Source of the DNA: CAWGYT01 sp963826795
GTDB lineage: Bacteria; Planctomycetota; Planctomycetia; Pirellulales; Pirellulaceae
Direction of reading: 5' to 3'
Length of the DNA: 64,000 nucleotides
Assembly: GCA_963826795.1 (NCBI GenBank)
Contig: CAWGYT010000010.1
Coordinates: forward strand, 1 to 64,000
The notes under the pieces were generated by a model that was not told where the DNA came from, did no database searches, and saw only the letters and a program-made list of their open reading frames with translations. A program made the translations under genes and the position numbers. The first letter of the stretch is position 1. Each line of letters starts with the position of its first letter. Positions 28,535 to 39,342 of the stretch are shown in pieces.

Positions 28535-31327
28535 ATGGAAGGGGCGACGGAGGTGAGGCTCAGATTTGGTCGGCGATCGGGTACATCGAGTCATCGTTGT
28601 CAAACAGGACGGCGGGCGCTCGGGTGTACTCTGCGGCTTGAAGCCTTGGAGCTTCGAGCGCTGCTGAATTCCGCTCCCATCGCCGTTGCGGACGCATATG
28701 CTTTGACCGAGGATGACGTTTTGATTGTTGGCCGTCAAAGCGATACCGCCGCAGGACTCATCAACCGATGGCGCTTCGACGAGACATCCGGCAATCGTGC
28801 GGCAGATGACGTTGGCGGCAACGATGGCACGTTGTTCAACTGGGGCGTCACCGAGACGAAATGGGTGGATGGTCGATTGGGTGGAGCGTTGGATTTCGGC
28901 GATCGGAACAACTACATTCGCACCGAGTCCGTCACCGTTCTTGATCATTACACTTTCGCCTTTTGGCTGCGGCTGGACACGACGCCAGAACTGAATCCAC
29001 GAATCATTTCACCTGTGGGAGATGAATGGGTCGAGCAAAGTAGCGAATTTGGCCGTGGGATTGGATTCTATTACAATCACGGGCAAACCAGCGCTCAGCG
29101 CTCGAGCCGCCTGCGATCGGCCAGTGGGAGCACTACGTCGTCAGTTTCGACCAGGAGAATTCATTTGCCCGCATTTATCGCGACGGACGTGAGGTCGCCT
29201 CGGATAACGTATCAAGAGGCATAGCGAGGGAGGCATGGATCATCGGACACAACCAGGACGCGGGTAACGACCTAGGCTCGTGGAACGGATTAATCGATGA
29301 TCTGCGGATCTACGATCGTCCTCTGAATGGCGAAGAGATTACCGCCTTGGCCGCCGGTAGAGAACTTGCGGCACATGCAAGTGTCCTTGGCAACGACACC
29401 GATGCGGATCAGGACCCTTTGCGGGCCGTCTTGGTATCGGACGTTTCACATGGGATGCTGACGCTGCGGGACGATGGTACGTTCGACTACCGCCCTGACG
29501 CTGATTTTCACGGTGAGGACAGCTTTCAGTATCGTGCCAGTGACGGTGCGACGGATTCTGATACGGTGTCGGTCACCTTACTCGTCCAATCGATCAACGA
29601 CGCGCCCATCGCTTCGCCGGATGCCTACGTCGTACCGCGAGCTGGTTCGCTGATCGTCGCCGTAGGTGACGGTGTCCTCCAGAATGATCGCGACATTGAG
29701 GAAGATCGACTCACGGCCATTCAGGTCAGCTCGCCCGAACATGGAACGGTTACCCTCCGTCCCGATGGTTCCTTTGATTACCGTTCGGATGCTTCCTTCG
29801 TGCTCAGTGATCAGTTTTCTTATCGGGCAACGGATGGCAGCGCTCGATCAGAAATTGTCACGGTTAGGTTAACATTCGACGGGCCCACGATCGAGGTGGG
29901 AGATCATCCGTTGAAACCCAATCTGGCCGGGCAGAAGTTGATGATCTATGTCACGGGCGGGCAATCCGTATCCGGTTTGGATCTGTTCGCGCAAATCGGC
30001 GACGGCGGACCAGAACTCGTCAATCTAGGACTGCCGCCGGGGACCCGCGGCCCCGTCATTGCGGGAGTGGATTTGAAGACCGATACGATCTTTCGTGCGA
30101 TTCCGGACCAGCCAATCGACCTTGGCTCACTGCCACAAGTTGCAAATTGGTCCGTTTCGCTGAGCGGGGGCGGCAACGTTTCCGCGGAAGGACTCTTGGC
30201 AACAATCACCGTCGATACGACGGGGCTCTTTGAAGGAACGTGGAATCTGAGCCTGACGGACGTGCTGCCTGATCATCCGTTTGGCCCCCTGACTTCGACG
30301 TTTGCCAACGAATTGGCGCACATCAGCAATGGAACGATTAACATCGTTCCGACGCAGGTCGTTGGGCGTCACGTCTTTTACAATCATTCCGCATGGGATG
30401 GGAATGACCCGAACAGTGGACCGATGGACGACGCTGCGATTGCCACAGAAAAGTCGCCGCTCATGCCCGGCCAGACCGCGACGTCGGCGAATTACACCAA
30501 CTATAGCCGCGGGATCAATGGGATTATCATCGATATCGCGGGTCTGCCCGCCGCGAACACACTGACAGTCGATGATTTTCGGTTTCGTGTAGGGCGCTCG
30601 AATGATCTTTCGAGCTGGCAGGCCGCGCCAACGCCCCAATTGAGCGTGCGGACGGCAGCCGGCATCAACGGATCAGACCGCCTGACCTTGATTTGGCCTG
30701 ATCATGCGATACAGCAAGAGTGGTTGGAAGTCACCGTATTGGCATCCAGCCATACAGCTCTCGCGAGGAGCGACGTTTTCTTTTTTGGCAACGCGATCGG
30801 AGAGACAGAGAATACGGCTCGCAATACGCTGGTAACATCCGTCGATGTCATCGCGATACGCGACCATCAGCGTGGACCGTTTTCGCTCGCTCCCATCGAC
30901 GACGTATTCGACATCAATCGCGACCGACTTGTGTCCTCCATCGACGTGATCATCGCGCGTGACCATCAGGTCGGACCTTTGACAGCGCTGCCACTGATTT
31001 CCCCAACAATGCGCCGCACCCGCGGCGACACCGGCAGTTTTTCTGCGACCTGGCGATGCCAACGGAGATGGTGTATTCGATTCGGACGACCTTGTGCAGA
31101 TTTTTCAATTCGGCGAATTCGAGGATTCCATTTCACACAACTCAACTTGGTCCGAAGGCGACTGGAATCAGGACGGGGACTTTGACTCCAGCGACCTCGT
31201 CCTCGCTTTCCAATCCGGACACTACGATACCCCGGCGATGCCGCGAGAGAGCCATATCGCCGCTGCCGTCGACTGGCTGTTCACCCACGGCAATGAGCCA
31301 AGAAGTGGCCGGGCGTTCGTTGCTTAG
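28535..31327 (+). pseudogene. Giant secreted cadherin-like/dockerin protein B, two frameshifts
   Basis: About 930 codons from ATG 28535 (MEGATEVRLRFGRRSG); the Arg-rich start leads to 'LRLEALELRALLNSAP', the LExRxLL motif. Domains: first strand of a cadherin-like repeat ('AVADAYALTEDDVLIV'), an inserted LamG-like domain ('LINRWRFDETSGN' to 'LIDDLRIYDRPLNGEEI'), the rest of the repeat ('SVLGNDTDADQDPLRAV'), a second repeat, a cohesin-like domain (from ~29883), 'FYNHSAWDGN' module (~30375), a dockerin pair (~30835-30970) and the terminal EF-hand-like module (~31058-31235). One-base shifts near 29100 and 31010. It is a shorter paralog of the proteins at 22027-26262 and 35086-39342. Confidence 0.8.
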
Positions 31328-31957
31328 TTGCATGTCATCCCGAAGACTCGTGAGAAGCCTGCCTGAACTCATTGTGTGTTGACGTGTCTCGGAGTCTTAC
31401 CCTACCCCGGCCGCGGCGACGGTTCGTATTGAAGTCGGCGCTTCCGAGCGCCAAGCGGGCGACGGCCGATACCCCCCCGAATGTAGTCGATTCGTGGCTA
31501 ATCGTTCCGATTTAAACACAGCCGGGACTGTTGGCCGGAATCGACGGGAACCGGGCGCCTGGCTGTGGAGGAGTTTCAGACGGGTGCTGGCCGGTCCATG
31601 ATGCGCTCAATTCAGTTCAGATTTCATGTGCCAGCGCTTACAATTGGCGACAACGAGATCGGCGACGGTGTTGGCGTCGGAGGGGGGAACGGGCGATTGG
31701 CGCGGCGGCGGTGTTTTTCCGCCGGCTGACATCGTCGCCGTCTTCCCATTCAACCGGGCACCGCGGGTGGCCCTCGGCACGGTCCGGAACCCAGCGGCTG
31801 GGCGGCTGGTGCGTAATCGATCGCCTCGCGGGACCGCGACGCAAAAATTTTGCCACCTTAAAAAAGAGCACCGAAGATCGTTAAGTCTCGTCGCACATTG
31901 GGCTAAAACTCGCCCCTGCGACTCGCGAAACGGCGACCCTCGTGATGGCGATGGCTA
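31328..31957. other. Intergenic, upstream of sigma factor operon
   Basis: About 630 bases without a supported gene, directly before the sigma factor-kinase-adhesin cluster. The cluster's promoter should be here; I could not assign it. Confidence 0.45.
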
Positions 31958-32617
31958 ATGACCGCGATCAAGTTTGTAGATCAGTATATGACGCGTGCCG
32001 GTCCCACGACTTCACTGACACTGGTCGAGCGGATCCGTCTGGGGGATGGGCACGCGTGGCGTCGATTCGTAGAGCTTTATTACCCCTTGGTTTACGGATG
32101 GTGCCGCCGCTCTGGACTGCAGGAACATGATGCGGCGGACGTCGTCCAGGAAACGTTTCTCGCCGTGACGGTAGATACTGGCAAGATTTCGCCGGGACCG
32201 CCCTCAAGATTCGCTTCGTGGTTGGTTGCGAGGAATCACGCTCCACAAGCTGCAGGATTTCTGGCGAGCACGACAAAAGCGCGAGTTGGCGCCGGGAGGG
32301 ACGGCGGCCTTGGACGCGATCTCGGCCGTGACGCGGGATCCAGAACGGAACCCAGTGAGGCACCTAGGGACGAGCTGGGGCTACTCGTGCGGCGGGCGCT
32401 CGAGTGGGTTCGCGGTGAGGTCCATGAACAAACTTGGCAGGCAGCGTGTTGCGTATTGATTCAGGGAGAATCTGTGGCCGACGTCGCACGACGACTGCGC
32501 GTGACGCCCAATGCGGTCTACAAAGCCAAGACACGCGTGTTGCGGCGACTGCGTGAAACCTTGGCGGAGTGGGAATTGGTTGGCGGTGACGGTGACCTGA
32601 CCGTGGAGAACTCCTAA
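31958..32617 (+). CDS. ECF sigma factor of the kinase-linked type, possible double frameshift
   Basis: 219 codons. Region 2 begins normally ('DGHAWRRFVELYYPLVYGW', 'DAADVVQETFLAVTVD') and region 4 ends normally ('QAACCVLIQGESVADVARRL', 'RVTPNAVYKAKTRVLRRL'). Between about 32183 and 32360 the sense protein is found in the neighbouring frame ('FRRDRPQDSLRGWLRGITLH', 'KLQDFWRARQKRELAPGG'), so two compensating one-base shifts are present. Its TAA overlaps the ATG of the kinase gene (TAATG). ECF sigma factors linked to Ser/Thr kinases are a known planctomycete group; the kinase is expected to control sigma activity. Confidence 0.85.
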   Translation: MTAIKFVDQYMTRAGPTTSLTLVERIRLGDGHAWRRFVELYYPLVYGWCRRSGLQEHDAADVVQETFLAVTVDTGKISPGPPSRFASWLVARNHAPQAAGFLASTTKARVGAGRDGGLGRDLGRDAGSRTEPSEAPRDELGLLVRRALEWVRGEVHEQTWQAACCVLIQGESVADVARRLRVTPNAVYKAKTRVLRRLRETLAEWELVGGDGDLTVENS

Positions 32618-35031
32618 TGCGAACCGTCTGCCCTAGTTTGGCAACGTTGCAGGCCTACAGTCTCGGTACACTGTCTGCTGCGGAGACGGCTGAATTGGAC
32701 CGGCATTTGGATCAGTGCCAACCATGCGTCACATGGTTGCTCGAGCGTGGCGATTCAGAGGACGCGCTCGTCGAAGCGATGCGCTCCGCTCCAGATTCCG
32801 CGCCATTCGCGGAGGAACTCAGTTGTCGTCAAGGTCTGGCACGCGCGATGGAGCTAGGGGCGTTGTTCGGCCATTCTGTCCCAACGACCGGACCGACAGC
32901 CACAGCCGAGCCATCGGTTGAGAGCAGCAGGCTGCACGAACTGCGTGATTATGAATTGGGGGAAATGCTTGGACGGGGTGGAATGGGCACCGTTTACCGA
33001 GCACGCCACCGCAAGCTCGACCGCATCGTGGCCATCAAGTTGATAAATACACACCTGGAAGGTGGGAGCCCGCGCATTGCCCGCTTCGAACAAGAGATGC
33101 GCGCCGCTGGGCAGTTGGATCATCCGAACATCGTGCGCGCAACCGACGCCGGCGAGGTCGACGGAATCCCCTATTTGGCTATGGAGTTCGTCGACGGAAT
33201 GGATCTGGCGCAATGGGTAGAGCGGCACGGGCCCCTTCGATCTGCCAACGCTTGCGAAATCATTGTTCAGGCGGCGCACGGTCTGCAGCACGCCCATGAG
33301 CATGGTCTTGTTCACCGCGATATCAAACCAGCGAATTTGATGCTGACCGTTGATGGCCGAGTGAAAGTGCTCGACTTGGGAATCGCGCTCCTTCGAGGCC
33401 ACGAGCTGCGGGAGGCTACGGACGATGCCGTTGGCGGTCGGCCCACGTTGATGGGCACTGTATCTTTTATGGCCCCTGAGCAGTTCGACGAACTCGCCAC
33501 GAGCGACATTCGCACCGATATCTACAGTTTGGGAGGCACGCTGTTCTTCTTGTTGACGGGGCAGACTCCCTGGAACGTCGAGCACAACCAAACCTGGAAT
33601 ACTCGCCCAGTGCCCTGGCCGGAAGCCATCACGAGCCGGCTGCAAGCGGATCAGCGCGACATCCCAGCGGAACTGATCAGTGTAATTCTGCGGATGTTGG
33701 CTCCAGAACCGAGCGAGCGATTCGCCCGTCCGTGCGACGTGATTGAGGCACTGAGGGCCTTTACACATCACGCCGATTTGGCCGCCATGATGTGCGACGC
33801 AACGTCGAGTCCTGACAAGGTGCACGGCTCAGGGCCAAAGCAGGTCACGCGCCCCGATAAGCAAGTGTCCGGCGCGGCGACACGCCCCCGCGGGTTCGCG
33901 GCACTCTTGATGACGGCGTGCGTCGTGCTGGGGCTCGTCGCGGTTCTGGTCGCGTACGTGGTTCGTTCCCCGTCGTCCAGCGCCAAGATTGCAGATCGAT
34001 CTCGCGCGATGGATCCATCAGCCGCTGACACGGACTCGGTTCAATCGGCAATTGTTGAGGAGCGGAATCCGACCCGTCAGGCGGATTGGCGGTCCGCAAC
34101 GGGTCTCCCCATCTTGTCCCTGAGTGTCGCTTCCTCGGGTAATCTGGTGGCAACGGCGGACGAGTCGGGGGTGATTCAGTTGTGTGATCGCTGGACGGGC
34201 GAGCCCCGTCGGGCTTTACGAGGTCATGAAGGACCCGTGTGGGGACTGGCCTTCTCGGATCACGGCGAACGCCTATTGAGTGGCGGCGATGATCAAACCG
34301 TGCGGATTTGGAATGTTGCCACGGGGACGCTGACTCGCCAGCTAACGGGCCATACCGGGCCGGTGCTTGCCGTGACTTGGTCGCCGGACGAAACGTATGC
34401 GGCATCGGCTGGTTGCGACGCGCGTATCATCCTTTGGAATGCGGAAGACGGAACACGCCACCTTCTGGACGGCTATAGCGATTTGGATGATGTTCCCACC
34501 CCCAGACAATTAGAAGACCTCCAAGCACTGCGGGGGCACATCACGTGGATTCGCACCCTGGCGTTCGCCCCGCGTGGAGATTGCCTCACGTCGGGCGGAA
34601 ACGAAGCGCTGATTGCCACGTGGGACTTGGCGACGGGTGCGATTATCCAACGATACGTTGGCCACACGGCACCCGTGACGATGGTCAAATACACGTCGGA
34701 TGGCCAGCGGCTGATATCCGCCGGTTACGACGACCGCTTGCGCGTCTGGGACACTCACGACGGACGATTGCTGGCAACCTTGGAGGGCCACTCAGGGCCG
34801 GTGCGCCAGTTCGACGTATCAGCCGATGACCAGTTGCTTGTCTCCGCGAGCGCCGATACGACCGTGCGGCTGTGGAATCTGGTCGAGGGTCAAGAGCGAT
34901 GTTGTTTTCGCGGCCACTTACAGTGCGTTAACGCAGTGTGTTTTACACCCGACGGCGACACGATTGTGTCAGTCTCCGACGACGCGACCGTGCGGATATG
35001 GCAAGTTGATCGAACGAACCTTCGCCGATGA
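32617..35031 (+). CDS. Ser/Thr protein kinase with zinc-finger anti-sigma N-terminus and WD40 propeller
   Basis: 804 residues. N-terminal 'HLDQCQPC' (residues 30-37) looks like the zinc-binding motif of zf-HC2 anti-sigma factors. The Hanks-type kinase domain spans about residues 112-385: Gly-rich loop 'LGRGGMGTVYRA', Lys141 in 'VAIKLI', catalytic 'HRDIKPANLM' with Asp235, and 'LDLG' in place of the usual DFG, with 'MAPEQF' behind it. A single membrane helix follows (427-449), then six or seven WD40 blades to the end ('VRIWNVATG', 'LRVWDTHDG', 'VRLWNLVEG'), expected outside the cytoplasm. It likely senses a signal through the propeller and controls the overlapping sigma factor. Confidence 0.92.
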   Translation: MRTVCPSLATLQAYSLGTLSAAETAELDRHLDQCQPCVTWLLERGDSEDALVEAMRSAPDSAPFAEELSCRQGLARAMELGALFGHSVPTTGPTATAEPSVESSRLHELRDYELGEMLGRGGMGTVYRARHRKLDRIVAIKLINTHLEGGSPRIARFEQEMRAAGQLDHPNIVRATDAGEVDGIPYLAMEFVDGMDLAQWVERHGPLRSANACEIIVQAAHGLQHAHEHGLVHRDIKPANLMLTVDGRVKVLDLGIALLRGHELREATDDAVGGRPTLMGTVSFMAPEQFDELATSDIRTDIYSLGGTLFFLLTGQTPWNVEHNQTWNTRPVPWPEAITSRLQADQRDIPAELISVILRMLAPEPSERFARPCDVIEALRAFTHHADLAAMMCDATSSPDKVHGSGPKQVTRPDKQVSGAATRPRGFAALLMTACVVLGLVAVLVAYVVRSPSSSAKIADRSRAMDPSAADTDSVQSAIVEERNPTRQADWRSATGLPILSLSVASSGNLVATADESGVIQLCDRWTGEPRRALRGHEGPVWGLAFSDHGERLLSGGDDQTVRIWNVATGTLTRQLTGHTGPVLAVTWSPDETYAASAGCDARIILWNAEDGTRHLLDGYSDLDDVPTPRQLEDLQALRGHITWIRTLAFAPRGDCLTSGGNEALIATWDLATGAIIQRYVGHTAPVTMVKYTSDGQRLISAGYDDRLRVWDTHDGRLLATLEGHSGPVRQFDVSADDQLLVSASADTTVRLWNLVEGQERCCFRGHLQCVNAVCFTPDGDTIVSVSDDATVRIWQVDRTNLRR

Positions 35032-35085
35032 CGACGGGCAGGCAACGGCTTGTCCAAGAATCGACTCTTACCTTGGAGAACCCCT

Positions 35086-38000
35086 ATGAAAGACTGCATG
35101 GCCATGACGACGTTGACTTCGTCACGAGCCTGGTCGCGGTCAGGTCGTCGCGCGCCGCAGCGAGACCGGCGGTTGTGGGGCGAGTTGTTGGAATGGCGTC
35201 GCGTATTGAGCGCCGACGTCTATTCAACGCCCGCCAACACGGCGCTGGATGCCGGTCTTGTGAACGGCACGTTTGAAACCGGCAGCATGGCGCCATGGAC
35301 GAGCTACACGACGCCCGGCGGCTCGATCGGCAGCGCGGGCTTTCCCAACGTCGTGTTACAGGACACGAACGGTAACGGGTCGACGTCGCGAGCTGCGCAG
35401 TTTCGCGTGGCCAGTGGCGGGGGTGGAATTCGGCAGACCGTGTTGTTGACGGAGTCCACAACTCAGGTCAGTGTCGACGTGGCGGTTACGGCACTTGCCG
35501 CGGAACCAGACGCCGGAGTTGTTGAGCTTTGGGTCGATAACCAAATGGTGGCTCAACATGACTTTGGTGCGTTGGGTGCAGGTGAGTTTAAACGGCACCC
35601 ACTGGCGGCGACGGTCACAGGATTAACACCCGGTTGGCATGAGCTGCGGTTGCAGATCACGCGCGCGAGCACAACCAGCTCGAGCCGCACGGCTCATCAT
35701 TTCGTCGACAATTGGCAGATTTCGGGCGAGCCATTCGGTGTGCTGGCGAACGACATGTTTCCGGTGGCCGGTCCGCATCGTCCGTTATTGATCGCAGCAC
35801 CGCAACACGGCCAGATCGAATTGCGGCGTGACGGGTCATTTCACTACGAACCGGAGCCAGGTTTTACCGGAGAAGATGCGTTTTCCTACTTGCCCGTCGA
35901 CGATACGTCGGGCCTTGGCATTTACTCCGTGGATACCGCCAGTGATTCACTGGTAAAGATCGACAGCACGACAGGTGTCGTGACGACTGTCGGAGCGATT
36001 GGGCACAATATGGGGGACGTGGATCTGGTCTACGACAACCAGACTTTGTTCGCGATCAACACGCGCGGCCAGACGTTCGAGCTGCTGACGCTCGACCCAG
36101 CGACTGGGGCGCTGCTGTCCGCGGTGCCACTGCGCTTCAATCAGACACTCAAGACAGTCAAGGGGATTACGGCCGTCGACGGTCAACTGTATGTGATCTT
36201 TTCGCACTCGGCGGGGTATTGCGGCGATGCGTGCGGCGCGGCCCATGTCCTGGGACGGCTTAATCCGACAACCGGCCAGATTACCGAGCTGGTCAACTAC
36301 CGCGACCTCGACGGCGGGTTCAGTCACGACTGGGACGCCCTGGCAACCGATTCGCAAGGTCGCCTGCTGGCCCATCGCTTCGCCGAAGGTGTTGCCATCC
36401 AGACGTATGTGCTTGGTTTCAATCCGCCCAGCCTGCAGCACATCGGCGAGTCCTATCCACCGGGCGTCAGCGTCAACGACGCCGTTTTTGTCGGTGATCA
36501 GCTCTACCTGTTGAGCCCGCAGGCACAGGGTTTCTATCGCTATGATCCCGTCGCCGTGGGATATGCGACCGTCGCCGAAGTCGTGACGATTGGTCCCGAA
36601 GCATCGGTATTGAGTGGCATGGCGTTCGCGGTTGATCATCAACCTGGTGCCGAAGTCGCCACGATTCGCGTGATGGCTCCTGGGTCGCCCGTCTCGAGCG
36701 ACGACGCGTATCAGGCGGTCGAGGACCAGTCGCTGGTCGTCGATTCGAGCGGTGGAATCCTGGTCAACGATGGTGCTCCTCTGGCACCGCCTGCAACGCT
36801 TGATGTAACCCGTGGACCGTTTCACGGGACAGTGACCGTGATGCCGGACGGGGCGTTTGTTTACGTGCCCGAGGGCCAGTTCTTTGGCGTCGACCTGTTT
36901 CAGTACCAGCGAAGAGCCGGCAATCAGGTGTCAAACCTGGCAACGGTGTCGATCCTCGTCGATCCGGTCCCGGACGCGCCCGACGCAGTCGATGACCTGT
37001 TCGAGGTCATTCAGAATCAGCTGCGTAGCATCGATCCCGCTCTCGGAGTGTTGTCGAACGACCACGATTCCGACGGCGACCGGCTCGCGGCAGTGCTGGT
37101 GACAGGACCTTCGCACGGTCAGCTTCTTCTCAACGAGGACGGTTCCCTCCAATATGTACCCGCGCCCGGTTTCTTGGGAGCTGATCAGTTCACCTATCGA
37201 GCTACGGACGGCACCTTCGATTCGAACACCGCCACGGTGCGGTTATCCGTTGTGCCACCGCCGCCCCCTGTGGCAGTTGCCGATCAGTACGTTGTCGCCG
37301 AGGATGAACTGCTGGAAGTCGCTGCCCATGGCGAACCGCCAGCCGTCTCCGGCGTACTAGCGAACGACCTGGAGTTCGTGGGAGGGCCGTTAAACGCTGA
37401 ACTCGTCGACAATGTCCAGCACGGCCAACTCGAGTTGCAACCCGGTGGAAGTTTCACCTACCGTCCGGCAGCCGACTATGCGGGTAGCGATCGCTTTACG
37501 TACCAGGCCCGCCAAGGAGACGCCCTCTCGAATGTGGTTGCCGTCGAGATCCTCGTCCAGTCGGTGGACGATCCGCCACGTGGCCAAGACGACCAATATC
37601 GCGTACCGGTATCCGGAACTCTCGTCGTGGCCGGTGCGGGTGGTGTGCTGGCCAATGACACGGACGCCGACGGCGACCCACTCACGGTCGTGCTTGTGTC
37701 GGGACCCGCCACCGGTTCGCTCGTGCTGCGTCCCGATGGCTCGTTCGACTATCGCGCCGGCGAAGCATTTCGACTCATTGACCAATTTGTGTATCAGGTC
37801 ACCGATGGGAGGTTATCGTCCGAGCTGGTAACGGTCACTCTGCAGGCGGATCTGCCGCGAATTGTGGTTGGCGTGCATCATTTGCGTCCGAACTTGGCGA
37901 ATCAGTCGATTCAGATCTTCGTGCAGGGTGGGCACGCCGTGTCGGGTGCCGATCTGTACGCGATGATTGGCGACGGCGGACCCGAACTCACGCAGTTGGG

Positions 38001-39342
38001 GCTCGCGCCCGGAGCGGATGGACCGTCCATCACTCAGGTCGACCTGAAGACGGGCACGATCTTTTCCTCGTTGCCCGACGAAGCTCGTGACCTCGGGTCG
38101 ATTCCGCAAGTTGCCAATTGGACCATTGCGGCCACGGGCGGCGGTACGGTCGCGGCCGACGGCCTATTTGCTACGCTGACGATCGATACCACCGGGTTCC
38201 TGGAGGGAACTTGGTCCCTGGCATTCGGTGGCATTCTACCGGCACACAGCTTCGGACCGTTTGACACCGGTTTTGCCGGAGCGCTGGCGCACGTCGAGAA
38301 CGGCTCAATCACAATCGATGCGGTGCAAGTTGTCGGCCGGTATTTGTTTTACAACAACTCGGCATGGGACGGAAATAGCGCGGGCGCCAGTCCCAGCGAC
38401 GATCTGGCGATCGCTCCCGACAAGCTGCCGCTGATGGCGGGCCAGACGGCCTCGTTCAGCAACTATTCCAGCTACAGCCGAGGAATCAACGGCATCATGC
38501 TCGACGTGGCGAATCTGCCGGCGACCGATACGGTCGCCGTTCAGGATTTTACCTTCCGAGTCGGGCGCTCAAATGATCCGTCTCGCTGGGCCCTCGCACC
38601 CACACCGCAGCTTTCCGTTCGGGCTGGCGCCGGAAAGGACGGTTCGGACCGCATCACGCTCGTTTGGGCCGATGGAGCGATTCAGCAACAGTGGCTGGAG
38701 GTCCAGCTGAGCCCCAGTGCTCGAAACTTCTTGCCACACGCGGACCGATTCTATTTTGGAAACGCCATCGGCGAATCGGGAAACTCGCAGTTGAATACGT
38801 TGGTCAATTCCATCGACGTGATTGCCACTCGAGACAATCAGCGCGGACCGTTCAATCGAGCTGCGCTAGAGGATCCGTACGATTTTAATCGTGACCGCTT
38901 GGTCACTGCGACCGACGTCATTCTGGCGCGCGATCATCAGGTCGGTCTCCTGTTGGCCCTCCCGCTGATCCGGCCGCCCACGTTGCCGGTGCCGGCGGTT
39001 GCTGCCGCCGTTCTGTTGGGCCGCTTGAATCAAGCAGAAGCCAGAGCCTGCGTGGTAGACACCGTGGGACCGAAACCCTTGGCCGACGATGCGGTGTGGC
39101 AAGCGGACGAGCAACCGGACCTGTTACCCGATGGACTCGGCCATCCTCTGGGTGACGTCAATTTCGATGGACGATTTGATAGCGGCGATTTGGTCGCGGT
39201 GTTTCAACGGGGCAAGTACAATGTCAATCAACTGGCGCGGGACGCCACATGGTCTGAGGGTGACTGGGATGGCGATCACGACTTCGATTTCGACGATTTA
39301 GTCGCCGCGTTCCAAGCAGCGGAGTCGAGGGTCAAGCCATGA
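35086..39342 (+). CDS. Giant secreted cadherin-like/dockerin protein C
   Basis: 1,418 residues from ATG 35086, chosen for GGAG eight bases upstream; 35050 is an upstream alternative. An Arg-rich start leads to 'LWGELLEWRRVLSAD', the LExRxLLxA-type motif. Order: a jelly-roll carbohydrate-binding-like region ('VNGTFETGSMAPWTSY'), part of a cadherin-like repeat, a beta-propeller-like stretch ('GIYSVDTASDSLVKIDSTTG'), then four cadherin-like repeats ('GVLANDTDADGDPLTVVLV'), a cohesin-like domain (~922-1085), 'FYNNSAWDGN' module (~1087-1235), dockerin pair (~1241-1290) and the terminal EF-hand-like module (~1355-1415). No frameshift. Fifty-four bases follow the kinase gene, so it probably belongs to that operon. 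Confidence 0.9.
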   Translation: MKDCMAMTTLTSSRAWSRSGRRAPQRDRRLWGELLEWRRVLSADVYSTPANTALDAGLVNGTFETGSMAPWTSYTTPGGSIGSAGFPNVVLQDTNGNGSTSRAAQFRVASGGGGIRQTVLLTESTTQVSVDVAVTALAAEPDAGVVELWVDNQMVAQHDFGALGAGEFKRHPLAATVTGLTPGWHELRLQITRASTTSSSRTAHHFVDNWQISGEPFGVLANDMFPVAGPHRPLLIAAPQHGQIELRRDGSFHYEPEPGFTGEDAFSYLPVDDTSGLGIYSVDTASDSLVKIDSTTGVVTTVGAIGHNMGDVDLVYDNQTLFAINTRGQTFELLTLDPATGALLSAVPLRFNQTLKTVKGITAVDGQLYVIFSHSAGYCGDACGAAHVLGRLNPTTGQITELVNYRDLDGGFSHDWDALATDSQGRLLAHRFAEGVAIQTYVLGFNPPSLQHIGESYPPGVSVNDAVFVGDQLYLLSPQAQGFYRYDPVAVGYATVAEVVTIGPEASVLSGMAFAVDHQPGAEVATIRVMAPGSPVSSDDAYQAVEDQSLVVDSSGGILVNDGAPLAPPATLDVTRGPFHGTVTVMPDGAFVYVPEGQFFGVDLFQYQRRAGNQVSNLATVSILVDPVPDAPDAVDDLFEVIQNQLRSIDPALGVLSNDHDSDGDRLAAVLVTGPSHGQLLLNEDGSLQYVPAPGFLGADQFTYRATDGTFDSNTATVRLSVVPPPPPVAVADQYVVAEDELLEVAAHGEPPAVSGVLANDLEFVGGPLNAELVDNVQHGQLELQPGGSFTYRPAADYAGSDRFTYQARQGDALSNVVAVEILVQSVDDPPRGQDDQYRVPVSGTLVVAGAGGVLANDTDADGDPLTVVLVSGPATGSLVLRPDGSFDYRAGEAFRLIDQFVYQVTDGRLSSELVTVTLQADLPRIVVGVHHLRPNLANQSIQIFVQGGHAVSGADLYAMIGDGGPELTQLGLAPGADGPSITQVDLKTGTIFSSLPDEARDLGSIPQVANWTIAATGGGTVAADGLFATLTIDTTGFLEGTWSLAFGGILPAHSFGPFDTGFAGALAHVENGSITIDAVQVVGRYLFYNNSAWDGNSAGASPSDDLAIAPDKLPLMAGQTASFSNYSSYSRGINGIMLDVANLPATDTVAVQDFTFRVGRSNDPSRWALAPTPQLSVRAGAGKDGSDRITLVWADGAIQQQWLEVQLSPSARNFLPHADRFYFGNAIGESGNSQLNTLVNSIDVIATRDNQRGPFNRAALEDPYDFNRDRLVTATDVILARDHQVGLLLALPLIRPPTLPVPAVAAAVLLGRLNQAEARACVVDTVGPKPLADDAVWQADEQPDLLPDGLGHPLGDVNFDGRFDSGDLVAVFQRGKYNVNQLARDATWSEGDWDGDHDFDFDDLVAAFQAAESRVKP

